Source of the DNA: an uncultured Sutterella sp.
GTDB lineage: Bacteria; Pseudomonadota; Gammaproteobacteria; Burkholderiales; Burkholderiaceae_F
Direction: 5' to 3'
DNA length: 32,839 bases
Assembly (NCBI GenBank): GCA_900538905.1
Contig: UPZS01000023.1
Span: 1 to 32,839, forward strand
Shown: in pieces, positions 16,758 to 24,633 of the stretch
How the letters are laid out: the number at the start of each line of letters is the position of its first letter
Position numbering within the stretch: the stretch's first letter is position 1
The notes under the pieces: generated by a model
What the model saw: only the letters and a program-made list of their open reading frames with translations
Told to the model about the DNA's origin: nothing
Databases searched by the model: none
Translations under genes and position numbers: made by a program

Positions 16758-17579
16758 TTAGAAAGCCGGAACCACGGAGCCCTTGTACTTCTCAAGAATG
16801 AAGTCGCGCACGGCCGGGGACGTGATGGCGGACTTCAGCTTCTGCAGAACTTCGCGGTTGTCATCGGCGCGAACGGCCACGATGTTGGCGTACGGCGAAT
16901 CCTTGGCTTCGGTAAAGAGCGAATCCTTGGTGGGATTGAGACCCACGCTCAGAGCAAAGTTGGAATTGATGACGGCGTAATCAACGTCATCGAGCGTGCG
17001 CGGCAGCACGGCAGCTTCCATTTCAAGGATCTTCACGTTCTTGGCATTGTTGACGATGTCGGCGGGAGTACCATTGACACCCACGCCGTCCTTCAGACCG
17101 AAGAAGCCGGCGTCAGCCAGAACGCGCAACGCGCGGCCGCCGTTGGTCGGGTCGTTCGGAATGGCGATCTTGGCGCCATCGGGAACACTCTTGACGTCCT
17201 TGAACTTCTTGGAGTACACACCCATAGGTTCAATGTGCACGGCAACGAGCGAAGAAAGCTTCAGGCCGCGTTCTTTGGCAAAGCTGTCCAAATAAGGCTT
17301 ATGCTGGAAAAAGTTGGCGTCAATTTCCTTGTCGGCCAGAGCCATGTTGGGCTTGACGTAGTCGGAGAATTCCAACACCTTAAGCGTGACGCCCTGTTTT
17401 TTCATTTCGGGCGCGATGAAGTTGAGGATGTCGGCATGGGGAACCGGGGTGGCGCCCACAGTGATCGTCGTGTCAGCTGAAGCCGTCTTTGCGGGTTCCT
17501 TCGCCTTATCGTCACCGCAACCGGTCAGTGCAATGGCTGCCGCCGCGCAAACGGCAACGCTCGTGAAAAACTTCTTCAT
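16758..17579 (-). CDS. metQ: MetQ/NlpA family methionine-binding lipoprotein
   Basis: The periplasmic substrate-binding lipoprotein of a methionine ABC importer. I chose the ATG at 17579 (MKKFFTSVAVC), with GGGAG nine bases upstream, giving 273 residues; an open frame 84 bases longer has no ribosome site and would hide the signal peptide. The lipobox LTGC places the lipidated cysteine at C21. The mature part has the family pattern VGATPVPHADIL, YVKPNMALADKEIDANFFQHKPYLD and IAIPNDPTNGGRAL. No metN or metI is next to it: the downstream side is a terminator and upstream is integrase debris. It must therefore work with a transporter encoded elsewhere. Confidence 0.95.
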   Translation of the reverse strand: MKKFFTSVAVCAAAAIALTGCGDDKAKEPAKTASADTTITVGATPVPHADILNFIAPEMKKQGVTLKVLEFSDYVKPNMALADKEIDANFFQHKPYLDSFAKERGLKLSSLVAVHIEPMGVYSKKFKDVKSVPDGAKIAIPNDPTNGGRALRVLADAGFFGLKDGVGVNGTPADIVNNAKNVKILEMEAAVLPRTLDDVDYAVINSNFALSVGLNPTKDSLFTEAKDSPYANIVAVRADDNREVLQKLKSAITSPAVRDFILEKYKGSVVPAF

Positions 17580-17661
17580 TGGTCTATTCTCCCAAGTGTG
17601 CAGACAAAGACACCCTAGAGTCGTCAGGCTCTTTGTCTTGTCAATGATTCTTCGATTGTAC

Positions 17662-17695
17662 ACGGACGCCTCGCCCTACACGGCAAAGCGTCCGT
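17662..17695. other. Hairpin upstream of metQ
   Basis: ACGGACGC (17662-17669) and GCGTCCGT (17688-17695) form an 8-bp inverted repeat about 85 bases upstream of the metQ start. On the minus strand TACAAT follows at 17659-17654 and may be the metQ -10. There is no T-run, so a terminator is unlikely. The role is unknown. Confidence 0.35.
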
Positions 17696-18067
17696 TTGAG
17701 AGAACAAAACCAGCCGAATTCTTGCGGTATTACCTCACTTCGCCGGTACGACCTCGTAATTAAGCCAAACAGCGCCGCCCGAAAGGATTTTGGACTCCTT
17801 AAACCGCGGGCTAAGGTTTTTGGCGGGCTTGGTCCGGAGCTCGATTCCGCCGGTCGAGTCATCCGAGAAGGACTCAATTTCCACGACAGTCGCGCGACTT
17901 TTGCGACGTGGGCTGCGAGTCCGGATCCGAAGACGGGCGTTCCGCGTCTAGACCTTCTGTCCCTTGCTCGGCAAACAGGGCACAAAAATTTGAAAATGCT
18001 GCAGCGCTACTATCGTCCGAAGTCGGAGGACATTGCCAAGCGACTCGATAGTATGTCGGAAGGTTAG
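17696..18067 (+). pseudogene. Tyrosine-type integrase, C-terminal remnant
   Basis: From about residue 60 the frame matches the end of a phage/island integrase: LNFHDSRATFATWAAS supplies the H-x-x-R box, TGHKN the second histidine and LKMLQRYY the catalytic tyrosine. The N-terminal DNA-binding part and the first catalytic arginine are absent, and residues before about 35 do not resemble an integrase. It cannot be an active recombinase. A good ribosome site is missing. It probably marks an old integration event together with the AlpA-like gene at 16315. Confidence 0.8.
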
Positions 18068-18135
18068 GGGACTGTGTAGAATTTCGAAAATTGTCTGTCC
18101 GAGGTTCGTTCCATTACTCGGCATGCATTGGGTGG

Positions 18136-18213
18136 TTTTGCTGCGGTAGCCATCCAGTCGTCGGGACAAAACCGTAGCAAAACGGCTCAGGTGTTGGTAG
18201 CACCGAGCCGTTT
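18136..18213 (+). other. Two consecutive hairpins before a small hydrophobic reading frame
   Basis: Hairpin 1 pairs TTTTGCTGCGGT (18136-18147) with ACCGTAGCAAAA (18171-18182). Hairpin 2 pairs AAACGGCTC then GGTG (18180-18193) with CACC then GAGCCGTTT (18201-18213), loop TTGGTAG. They share three bases and so compete slightly. Hairpin 2 ends one base before the AAGGAAG ribosome site of the small frame at 18230. On the minus strand hairpin 2 is followed by TTTTG and could also be a weak terminator for the RibD-like gene. Confidence 0.6.
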
Positions 18214-18229
18214 AAAGGAAGATTGATAA

Positions 18230-18313
18230 ATGGAACACAAATCTTCTTCCGCTAGTATAGCAAGGCGGGTCTTGAAAATCCTGATTTTCTTGATCCTGTT
18301 CTTACTCTGCTAG
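18230..18313 (+). CDS. Possible 27-residue single-helix membrane peptide
   Basis: A short frame with a proper ribosome site (AAGGAAG, eight bases before the ATG) encodes a polar, basic N-terminus (MEHKSSSASIARR) followed by a wholly hydrophobic stretch (VLKILIFLILFLLC) to a TAG stop. This is the layout of type I toxin peptides such as TisB, Ibs or Ldr, without sequence identity that I can name. Two strong hairpins form its leader. The alternative is chance: the 3' end of the frame overlaps, on the opposite strand, the presumed stop of a RibD-like gene tail. No antitoxin RNA promoter is identified. Confidence 0.4.
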   Translation: MEHKSSSASIARRVLKILIFLILFLLC

Positions 18314-18384
18314 GCGCGTAAGTAAAAGGCCTCGGGCGCTTCGGCTTCCGGGGCCTGCGTGCATCTGAGGACAAAAATTTTACC
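18310..18384 (-). pseudogene. Possible detached C-terminal end of the RibD-C-domain gene
   Basis: On the minus strand an open frame reads GKIFVLRCTQ, an Ala/Glu/Pro stretch, then EAFYLRA and a stop. RibD-C-domain proteins end in a strand of the type GxVxLRY; FYLRA fits loosely. The piece lies on the far side of the IS607-type element, on the same strand as the truncated gene at 21064-21669, which lacks its last 30 or so residues. The match is short, so this is a proposal. Confidence 0.35.
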
Positions 18385-18515
18385 CCCGGATTGCTCCGGG
18401 GGTAGGGTTTTACTAGTTGACTAAAAATCTACCCAATCTCCCATAAAGGGTTCCATAGCAACGTTAAACTTGGAAAAAGAAGAGACGAACTCGCTCAAAG
18501 TCAGCGGAGGCAATC

Positions 18516-19079
18516 ATGACTCTGTACTCCATCGGGATCGTTGCCAAACATTACGGCGTGTCGCCAAGCACCATTCGACGTTGGGCTGAGAAAGGCCTTC
18601 TTGCCGTAGCCTGCCGCACGTTTGGCGGTCACCGTCGATTCGATCTGCAATTGAATCCGGTGGCAAGCGGTGTCGAGCGCAAGCACCTTGGTTATGCCCG
18701 CGTCTCTTCCCACGATCAAAAAGAAGACCTGCTGCGTCAGGCAGAACGACTCAAGCAGGCCGGTTGCACGGAAGTCATCACCGACATCGGCTCCGGTCTT
18801 AACTGCAACAAGCCCGGTCTCAGGGCACTTCTCAACCGCATCCTGAAAGGTCACGTTCACACTCTTTCTGTTGTATACGAAGATCGGCAGCTGCGTTTCG
18901 GAACCGCCCTGATTCGATTGATGTGCCGCAAAACCGGGACGGATATGCGAGTTTTGGAGGAAGCATCTCCCAAAACCTTCGAAGAAGAACAGGCCAAGGA
19001 TATCGTGACGCTGATGACTGTTTTCTGTGCCCGTCTATACGGAAAACGCAGTCACAAGAACAAAACACAAAGTCTTTGA
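18516..19079 (+). CDS. tnpA: IS607-family serine recombinase (TnpA)
   Basis: The element's transposase, 187 residues. Residues 1-45 form a MerR-like helix-turn-helix (YSIGIVAKHYGVSPSTIRRWAEKG, then GGHRRF). From 57 comes the small serine-resolvase catalytic domain, with GYARVSSHDQ (R62 and nucleophile S64), then LxxQAERLKQAGC and DIGSGLNCNKPGL. GGAGG lies six bases before the ATG. The C-terminus (ARLYGKRSHKN) is normal for the family, whose members run about 190-220 residues. tnpB begins three bases after the stop, so they are probably co-expressed. Confidence 0.93.
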   Translation: MTLYSIGIVAKHYGVSPSTIRRWAEKGLLAVACRTFGGHRRFDLQLNPVASGVERKHLGYARVSSHDQKEDLLRQAERLKQAGCTEVITDIGSGLNCNKPGLRALLNRILKGHVHTLSVVYEDRQLRFGTALIRLMCRKTGTDMRVLEEASPKTFEEEQAKDIVTLMTVFCARLYGKRSHKNKTQSL

Positions 19080-19082
19080 GCT

Positions 19083-20723
19083 ATGATCGGCGTTCCTGCT
19101 CAGCAGTACCGGAAGAAGCCGACCATGCAGCAGACCGAACTGGCCGATCTACATTTTGTCGACGCAAAGCGAATCAAGGAGCTTGGCAATGCCGCCGAGC
19201 TTCCCGCTTACCGCACCATGGTCCGCTGTCTGGACGAAACCTCGGTCGAAAAGAACCGAGAGCAGCTCGAAGCGCTTCTGAGAGCCTTCGGCAAAGAACG
19301 CCAACACTTCATCGATCTTCTTTTCACACGCGATCACCGAGCCTTTTGCATCGGCAACCGCTGGCGCAAGCTCAGAGACGCCTTGGTGATGGTGAAATAC
19401 CGTTCTTGCTACGGTCTGCAAGCTCGTCATTGGAAGATGGCGCTTCAAACCGCAGCGACCACCGTTTCCAACTATTGGCGTCTTGTGCAAGCCAACGCTT
19501 TGAGCCGAATTCGCAAAAAGGCTTGGTTTGCCCGTCTCAACAAGCTCGAGCAGCGCTACGTGCATTTTCTTCTCGGCTCCCTTTCCGAAGACTTCTTCAC
19601 GATGCTTGACGGCAAATGTCCCTCAGTCGTGACGGACACTGAGAAGGAGTTCGTCGCCAGCCGCAAAGGATTGTGCAAAGCGATGGTGCGCACGATTCAC
19701 GACGAGCAAGGCAAAAGACCGAAACACGGTAGGGACGCGAGTGTTTGGTTTGACTGCTCGTGCTACAAAGCTGTCGTTGTCGGAGAGCTGGTGCGGCTGG
19801 ATTTGATGTCGCTTACGCCCGGTGTGCGCTTGACGCTCTACGTCAAAGGAAGCGTACCGGTCTCGAGCACGCTCAAGCTCGTCAAGCACCCGGACGGGAC
19901 CATGGCGTTGCATGTGCAGAAATCCCTGAGCAAGGCGGATATCCGTCCGATTGATTCACCGAAAGCTTCCCGTGGAAAGCTTTATTGCCGTGCGCTTGAT
20001 CTTGGATTAACGGAAGTGGCAACGGACGATGCGGGAAACCGTTTCGGTACATGTTTGGGTGAAAAGCTCACGGGCTATGCCCAATATCTCGATGCCAAGC
20101 TCAAGGAGAGAAATAAGCTTATGGCTCGGGCACAGAAAGCGGGCAAGGCCAAGCGACGCCGCATGCTGCGCTGCAATCTGGGTTCAAAGAAGTTCACAAA
20201 GGAATTGCAGCGCATCCGAACGGAAATCCAAAACACCGTCAACAAGGCGTTAAACGACATCCTCAGGCAAAGCCCGGCGCAGGTTTATGCCTTGGAAGAT
20301 CTGTCGCATCGCTTTACGTTCGAGGGCAAGTACAGCCGAAAGGTGCGCAATCTGTTGAGCAAATGGGTCAGAGGCACGATCAAGGAACGGTTTCTCTTTA
20401 AGGCGGCCAAGGCGGGCGTACAGGTGGTGTTTGTGCCGGCGGCGTATTCCTCGCAGCATTGCCCGGAGTGTGGTTACACTGCCATAGAAAACCGCAAAGG
20501 AGAACACTTTGAGTGCAAGCACTGCGGCTATAAGGCGCAGGCCGATCAAAACGGAGCGCTGAATCTGCTGCACCGAGTCAACGATCCGGAGTACAGGCGG
20601 TACATGACCAAGGAAGCCGTCAAAAAGCTGGAACGGGGCCGATACGAAGCGTGGTGCAAATCAAGGCAGGAAGAGCCGATCAAGGAAGCCTCGAACAAAA
20701 AGAGGCTCAAGAAAGCGGCGTAA
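19083..20723 (+). CDS. tnpB: TnpB-family RNA-guided nuclease of the IS607-type element, long form
   Basis: A 546-residue TnpB, longer than the usual 370-430. The RuvC-like triad is present: D306 (RALDLG), E405 (YALEDLS) and D488 (QADQNGALNLL). The zinc ribbon between the last two uses C460, C463, C478 and C481. The N-terminal 300 residues, which bind target and guide RNA in known TnpBs, are about 100 longer than typical. Residues after 500 form a basic tail rich in Lys and Arg. TnpB uses an RNA made from the element's right end to cut DNA and helps keep the element in place. The start at 19083 lacks a clear ribosome site; an internal ATG at 19125 has GGAAG nearby and is an alternative. The protein appears active. 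Confidence 0.9.
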   Translation: MIGVPAQQYRKKPTMQQTELADLHFVDAKRIKELGNAAELPAYRTMVRCLDETSVEKNREQLEALLRAFGKERQHFIDLLFTRDHRAFCIGNRWRKLRDALVMVKYRSCYGLQARHWKMALQTAATTVSNYWRLVQANALSRIRKKAWFARLNKLEQRYVHFLLGSLSEDFFTMLDGKCPSVVTDTEKEFVASRKGLCKAMVRTIHDEQGKRPKHGRDASVWFDCSCYKAVVVGELVRLDLMSLTPGVRLTLYVKGSVPVSSTLKLVKHPDGTMALHVQKSLSKADIRPIDSPKASRGKLYCRALDLGLTEVATDDAGNRFGTCLGEKLTGYAQYLDAKLKERNKLMARAQKAGKAKRRRMLRCNLGSKKFTKELQRIRTEIQNTVNKALNDILRQSPAQVYALEDLSHRFTFEGKYSRKVRNLLSKWVRGTIKERFLFKAAKAGVQVVFVPAAYSSQHCPECGYTAIENRKGEHFECKHCGYKAQADQNGALNLLHRVNDPEYRRYMTKEAVKKLERGRYEAWCKSRQEEPIKEASNKKRLKKAA

Positions 20724-21060
20724 GACCAAGGAAACCGACAGAGAACGAGCAACAAGCTTAACCAAAGGAGAGCGAAGAGAAATTTAAAAACCGCTGAGGC
20801 GCCCACAGGGAGCCCGGAGCAGAGGAAGAAGACAGGGGCGGCGAAGCCGGAAACGGTTGAGCCGCGATAAGCCCGAAGGGTCGAGTCGACAAACCTCGCC
20901 GAGGACGAAAGTGGAGTGCTGAAAGAAAAAGGCGCCGTTGGAATCGAGAGAACCGTTGGGCGCCTGACTGACCTCAGGGAGAAATCTGTGGGTGCTCAGA
21001 GCAAATAAATGTCAAAAGGCGTGCGGTAGATTTGGCGCTTTTTGATAAACGGAACACCCC
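20724..21060 (+). ncRNA. Candidate omega RNA region of the IS607-type element
   Basis: This 337-base purine-rich stretch has no gene and follows tnpB directly, where the guide RNA scaffold lies in TnpB systems. A hairpin (AGGCGCC at about 20930, pairing with GGCGCCT about 30 bases on) and several smaller GC stems are visible. If so, the guide would begin in the flanking DNA next to the element's right end. Boundaries are not determinable by eye. Confidence 0.4.
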
Positions 21061-21063
21061 CTC

Positions 21064-21669
21064 TTACGCGGCTTCATAGATTGCGGGACTTTCTTTGGTC
21101 GCGTCAATGGCCGGATAAACAACCGTACTCACCTCGTCGACAAGTGCCGCCTGCATGAAGGCCGCATTGATGATGGCGCCGCCTTCGAGCATCCACACGC
21201 CATCGCCGTAGTCCTTGGCAAGTTGCTCCATGGCAAAGACGAGTTCATTGCCGTTGACGGGAACCGCCACGATCCCCACTCCGCTTTGACGGAGTTCTTC
21301 AATGTATTCGTCGCAGACGCGGTCGCTCACCACCGCCACGATTTGCTCGCCCGTTTCCTGCACGGGCTGACCATAGTGAAGCTTGCCCTTGAAGTCGAAC
21401 GCAACCGAAATCTTGCGGCCCTTCGGGTCAACCTTAATGCCTTGCGCGGGTGCGGCCTCAGCCGGTCGCAGTTTTGCGGGTTCGCTCTCCGTAATGGCCT
21501 CACTGTATTCGGCCATCGTCACGCGGCCGATCATCCAGCCGACATAGTCGTACTGATTTGCCACCTCTTCGTAGACGCCGCCCACCGAACAGTCTTCGAC
21601 AAACGGACTCCAGCGGCTCGGGTGCAGACGGCCGTCGACGCTCGCGGCCATATGGCAAACGATATGCAT
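21064..21669 (-). CDS. RibD C-terminal-domain (dihydrofolate-reductase-like) protein, truncated at its C-terminus
   Basis: A reductase-fold protein of the RibD_C family, which uses NAD(P)H on pterin- or pyrimidine-type substrates; the true substrate of the stand-alone members is mostly unknown. It starts MHIVCHMAASVDGRL, followed by WMIGRVTMAEY and LEGGAIINAAFMQAALVDEV, all family hallmarks. It ends YPAIDATKESPAIYEAA after 201 residues. Relatives continue for roughly 30 more residues including a last beta strand. The stop lies at the edge of the IS607-type element, so truncation by that insertion is likely, and the missing end may be at 18310-18384. It may be inactive. It is preceded by a terminator, so it has its own promoter. 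Confidence 0.85.
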   Translation of the reverse strand: MHIVCHMAASVDGRLHPSRWSPFVEDCSVGGVYEEVANQYDYVGWMIGRVTMAEYSEAITESEPAKLRPAEAAPAQGIKVDPKGRKISVAFDFKGKLHYGQPVQETGEQIVAVVSDRVCDEYIEELRQSGVGIVAVPVNGNELVFAMEQLAKDYGDGVWMLEGGAIINAAFMQAALVDEVSTVVYPAIDATKESPAIYEAA

Positions 21670-21680
21670 GATCCACGCCT

Positions 21681-21721
21681 AAAAAATTGCAAAGCCCGCA
21701 ACCCAAAAAAGGCAGCGGGCT
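21681..21721 (-). terminator. Terminator after the SIMPL-domain gene
   Basis: On the minus strand AGCCCGC pairs with GCGGGCT around a 15-base loop, followed by TTTGCAATTTTTT. It lies between the SIMPL-domain gene and the RibD-like gene. Confidence 0.7.
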
Positions 21722-21798
21722 GTTTCGACACAAATGATGCCGAAAAGGCTCTCTTGAGGAACACACGGAACGAGCAAAAGCTTGCTCGAAATTCTCGA

Positions 21799-22512
21799 TT
21801 AGTCCTTAAGGTAATACTCAACAGTCGTCACGACACGCACGTTCTTTATCCAGCGCGTGTTGGCGTCGCGATCAAAGATCTGGAACTGTCCCTGCGAGGC
21901 GCGGCGGATCTTGCCCAAAGTCGAACCGGAGTCTTTTGCAAACTTCTCGGCCGCCTCGCGCGCATTGACCGTCGCCGCCTCAATCATCGCGGGCTTGATG
22001 CTGTTTAACTTCGTGTAATTGAAGATCGTGCGGAAGCTGTAGTCTTCGGTCGGCGTCACGCCCTTGGCTATCAGCTCGCTCATCGAGCGCTGAAGAGCTA
22101 GCACGGCATCCACATTCTTCGTCGAGACGGTCACGGACGGCGTCAGAATATAGCGGTATGCGCGCTTGTTTTCGCCGTACATATTGGCCTGAGCATCGTC
22201 AACCTTGGGGCTGGCGTCCGTGATTTCGTCAGGCTTGATGCCACCCGACTTGAGAAACTCCTTGACAATCTGCGTCTGGGCTTCGGCCTGACGGTAGACC
22301 TCCTGCAGATCGTTTCCAAGCACTCGGAAGGAAATCGGCCAGAGCACCTCGTCGGCGATGACGGAGGCCGTTGCAAGGCCCTTGACTGTCACCACGCGAT
22401 CTCGATCGACAAAGGCGTTGATGCCGCCGGAAAGCTGACTGCCCAAAAGTCCCAGACCGCCGATCAGACCCGCGGCCACAATCACGCTTTGTGCAATACC
22501 TTTTGAATCCAT
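21799..22512 (-). CDS. SIMPL-domain (DUF541) envelope protein
   Basis: The 237-residue protein starts at the ATG at 22512, right after AAGGAG; an in-frame ATG 27 bases earlier lacks this. One N-terminal hydrophobic helix (about 6-28) anchors or exports it, and the rest is the SIMPL domain (VTVKGLATASVIADEVLWPI at about 43-62, YTKLNSIKPAMIEAATVNAREAAEKFA later on). Family members are periplasmic and linked to oxidative or envelope stress, but no biochemical role is fixed. It follows parE by 47 bases on the same strand and may be co-transcribed with it. A terminator follows. Confidence 0.85.
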   Translation of the reverse strand: MDSKGIAQSVIVAAGLIGGLGLLGSQLSGGINAFVDRDRVVTVKGLATASVIADEVLWPISFRVLGNDLQEVYRQAEAQTQIVKEFLKSGGIKPDEITDASPKVDDAQANMYGENKRAYRYILTPSVTVSTKNVDAVLALQRSMSELIAKGVTPTEDYSFRTIFNYTKLNSIKPAMIEAATVNAREAAEKFAKDSGSTLGKIRRASQGQFQIFDRDANTRWIKNVRVVTTVEYYLKD

Positions 22513-22559
22513 CACTCTCTCCTTCAAAAGCGATTTCAACCGCGACGACGTTTGGTTCC

Positions 22560-24533
22560 TCAGACATCCACCTCCACGTCGTCGCCGTGCATTTCCATCC
22601 AGCTGCGGCGTCCGGTTGCTTCGCCCTTGCCCATCAGCAATCCCATCACGGCGTCGGTCTGCGCCTTTTCGATGCCGCCGAGCGTCACGGGCAGCAGACG
22701 ACGGGTGTCGGGATGAAACGCGGCTTCGGCAAGCTGCTTTTCGCTCATTTCGCCCAGACCTTTGAATCGGGAGATACTGAGCTTTTCAAGCGGCAGCCCT
22801 TCTTTCTCGAGTTTACTCAAGGTGCGCTTGAGTTCGCGATCATCGGCACAGTAAATTTTCTTTTCCGGTTTTTTCCCCTGTTTCGGAACGTCAACGCGGA
22901 AAAGCGGCGGATGAGCGATAAAGACGTGCCCTTCCGAAATCAGTTTAGGGAAGTGACGATAAAAGAGCGTCAAAAGAAGAACCTGAATGTGGCTGCCGTC
23001 TACGTCGGCGTCGGCCAGAATGCAGACCTTGCCGTAACGAAGCCCCGAGAGATCCGTGTCGTCGTCGAGCTTGTGCGGATCGACGCCCACGGCCACCGCG
23101 ATGTCGTGAATCACCTGGCTGGCAAAGATACGATCGCTGTCGACTTCCCAGGTATTGAGTACCTTGCCGCGCAACGGAAGGATCGCCTGATGCTCCTTGT
23201 CGCGTCCCTGCTTGGCCGTGCCGCCTGCCGAGTCACCTTCCACGAGGAAAATTTCGTTGCGGCTGATGTCGGTCGATTCGCAATCGGTGAGTTTGCCCGG
23301 CAACACTGCCACGCTCGAAGACTTCTTCTTTTCGACCTTCTGAGCGCGGCGCTGACGCGCCTGCGCCTGACGAATCACCAGCTCGGCAAGTTTCTTTCCC
23401 TCTTCAATATGATCGTTGAGCCAGTACTCGAACTGCGGCCTAACGAAATTGCTCACCAATCGCATGGCATCGCGACTTGTGAGCTTTTCCTTGGTCTGGC
23501 CCTGAAACTGGGGATCGAGCACCTTGGCCGACAGCACGAAACTGGCGCGGCTTGCGACGTCGTCGGTCAAAAGCTTCACGCCCTTGGCCATCAAGCCGTG
23601 CGCGTCCATAAAGGACTTGAGCGCCAGAAACAAACCCTCACGAAGGCCAGCTTCGTGCGTGCCGCCGGCGGGAGTCGGAATCAGATTTACGTAGCTCTCG
23701 CGCACGGGTGTGCCGGTTTCGCTCCAGCACACAACCCAGTGGGCACCCTCGTCCACGGCAAACGTCTCATCGTTTTCTTCAGCCCACCCCTGCGCTTCGA
23801 AAGGATCAAAAAGAAGCGGCTCGGTGAATTCGGCCAACAGATATTCTCGCAAACCTCCGTCGTAGCGCCAGGACAGTTCCTGCCCCGTCTTTTCGTTGAT
23901 ATAGCGAACCGTACAACGCGGAAGCAAAACGGCCTTACTCTGCAACAGGCCGATGAGCTGTTGCTCCGGAATCGTCGGCGAATCAAAATACTTGGGATCC
24001 GGCAGACATTGAACGCGCGTACCCGTGTACTTTTTGCCGCGAGTGGAAGGTTGTTCGGTAAGAGGTTCCGATACGAAACCGTCAGCAAAGCCGATGTCGT
24101 ACTGCTTGCCGTCGCGCCAAACCGTGACGTTCAAATGTTGACTCAGGGCGTTGGTCACCGAGACACCGACGCCATGCAGACCGCCCGAAAAGCTATAGGC
24201 GCCGCCTGAGGCCTTGTCGAACTTACCGCCTGCGTGCAGTTGCGTAAACACCAGTTCCACCGTCGGGATGCCTTCCGTGGGGTGAATACCCACCGGAATG
24301 CCGCGGCCGTTGTCTTCAACGGCAACGCTGCCGTCGGCACACATCGTCAGCGTGATCGTGTCGCCGAACCCGCCGAGCACTTCGTCGCTCGCGTTGTCAA
24401 GCACTTCCTGAATAATGTGAAGCGGATTGTCCGTCAGGGTGTACATGCCCGGACGGCTTTTGACGGGCTCCAGCCCCTTTAAGACGCGAATGGAATTTTC
24501 TTGATAATCAGACGGACGCTTGCGAACTGCCAT
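22560..24533 (-). CDS. parE: DNA topoisomerase IV subunit B
   Basis: The ATPase subunit of the chromosome-decatenating topoisomerase. The GHKL ATP site has E43 and N47 in EVLDNASDE, DNGRG (D74) and GGLHGVG (117-123). The Toprim domain shows EGDSAGG near 430 and DADVDGSHI near 505. Length (657 residues) and the PGMYTLTDNPLHIIQEVLDN stretch fit ParE better than GyrB, which is about 150-190 residues longer. The start at 24533 has a weak ribosome site. parC is not directly downstream; a SIMPL-domain gene takes that place. Confidence 0.93.
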   Translation of the reverse strand: MAVRKRPSDYQENSIRVLKGLEPVKSRPGMYTLTDNPLHIIQEVLDNASDEVLGGFGDTITLTMCADGSVAVEDNGRGIPVGIHPTEGIPTVELVFTQLHAGGKFDKASGGAYSFSGGLHGVGVSVTNALSQHLNVTVWRDGKQYDIGFADGFVSEPLTEQPSTRGKKYTGTRVQCLPDPKYFDSPTIPEQQLIGLLQSKAVLLPRCTVRYINEKTGQELSWRYDGGLREYLLAEFTEPLLFDPFEAQGWAEENDETFAVDEGAHWVVCWSETGTPVRESYVNLIPTPAGGTHEAGLREGLFLALKSFMDAHGLMAKGVKLLTDDVASRASFVLSAKVLDPQFQGQTKEKLTSRDAMRLVSNFVRPQFEYWLNDHIEEGKKLAELVIRQAQARQRRAQKVEKKKSSSVAVLPGKLTDCESTDISRNEIFLVEGDSAGGTAKQGRDKEHQAILPLRGKVLNTWEVDSDRIFASQVIHDIAVAVGVDPHKLDDDTDLSGLRYGKVCILADADVDGSHIQVLLLTLFYRHFPKLISEGHVFIAHPPLFRVDVPKQGKKPEKKIYCADDRELKRTLSKLEKEGLPLEKLSISRFKGLGEMSEKQLAEAAFHPDTRRLLPVTLGGIEKAQTDAVMGLLMGKGEATGRRSWMEMHGDDVEVDV

Positions 24534-24579
24534 TTCTCGGAATCAGGCCCTGTGGGCGCTTACTTTGACCACAATCGGA

Positions 24580-24609
24580 AAAGGAGCGCCCGTCGATAGT
24601 GACGGGCGC
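24580..24609 (-). terminator. Terminator after the AI-2E-family permease gene
   Basis: GCGCCCGTC and GACGGGCGC form a perfect 9-bp stem with a six-base loop; on the minus strand TCCTTTTCC follows. It starts 25 bases after the permease stop and separates it from parE. Confidence 0.65.
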
Positions 24610-24633
24610 AAACTGTAAAACTCGAGACGGATT

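Larger units (their letters stand above)
18385..21063 (+). mobile_element. IS607-type insertion sequence (ends approximate)
   Basis: It carries a serine-recombinase tnpA and a tnpB in the same direction three bases apart, the IS607 arrangement, followed by about 340 bases of structured non-coding DNA. A 10-bp hairpin (TACCCCCGGA, loop TTGC, TCCGGGGGTA at 18381-18404) lies near the left edge. The right edge is set at the premature stop of the truncated RibD-like gene. IS607 elements make no target duplication, so the ends cannot be fixed by repeats. Both coding genes look intact. Confidence 0.75.

Noticed and set aside
18381..18404. Perfect 10-bp GC-rich hairpin as an intrinsic terminator
   Set aside because: There is no proper T-run directly after the stem on either strand. 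It is more likely an end structure of the IS607-type element or part of the split gene.
22491..24209. Long plus-strand open frame (572 codons) opposite parE
   Set aside because: It is the antisense frame of a clear parE gene, with no recognisable domain; long mirror frames are expected in GC-rich coding DNA.
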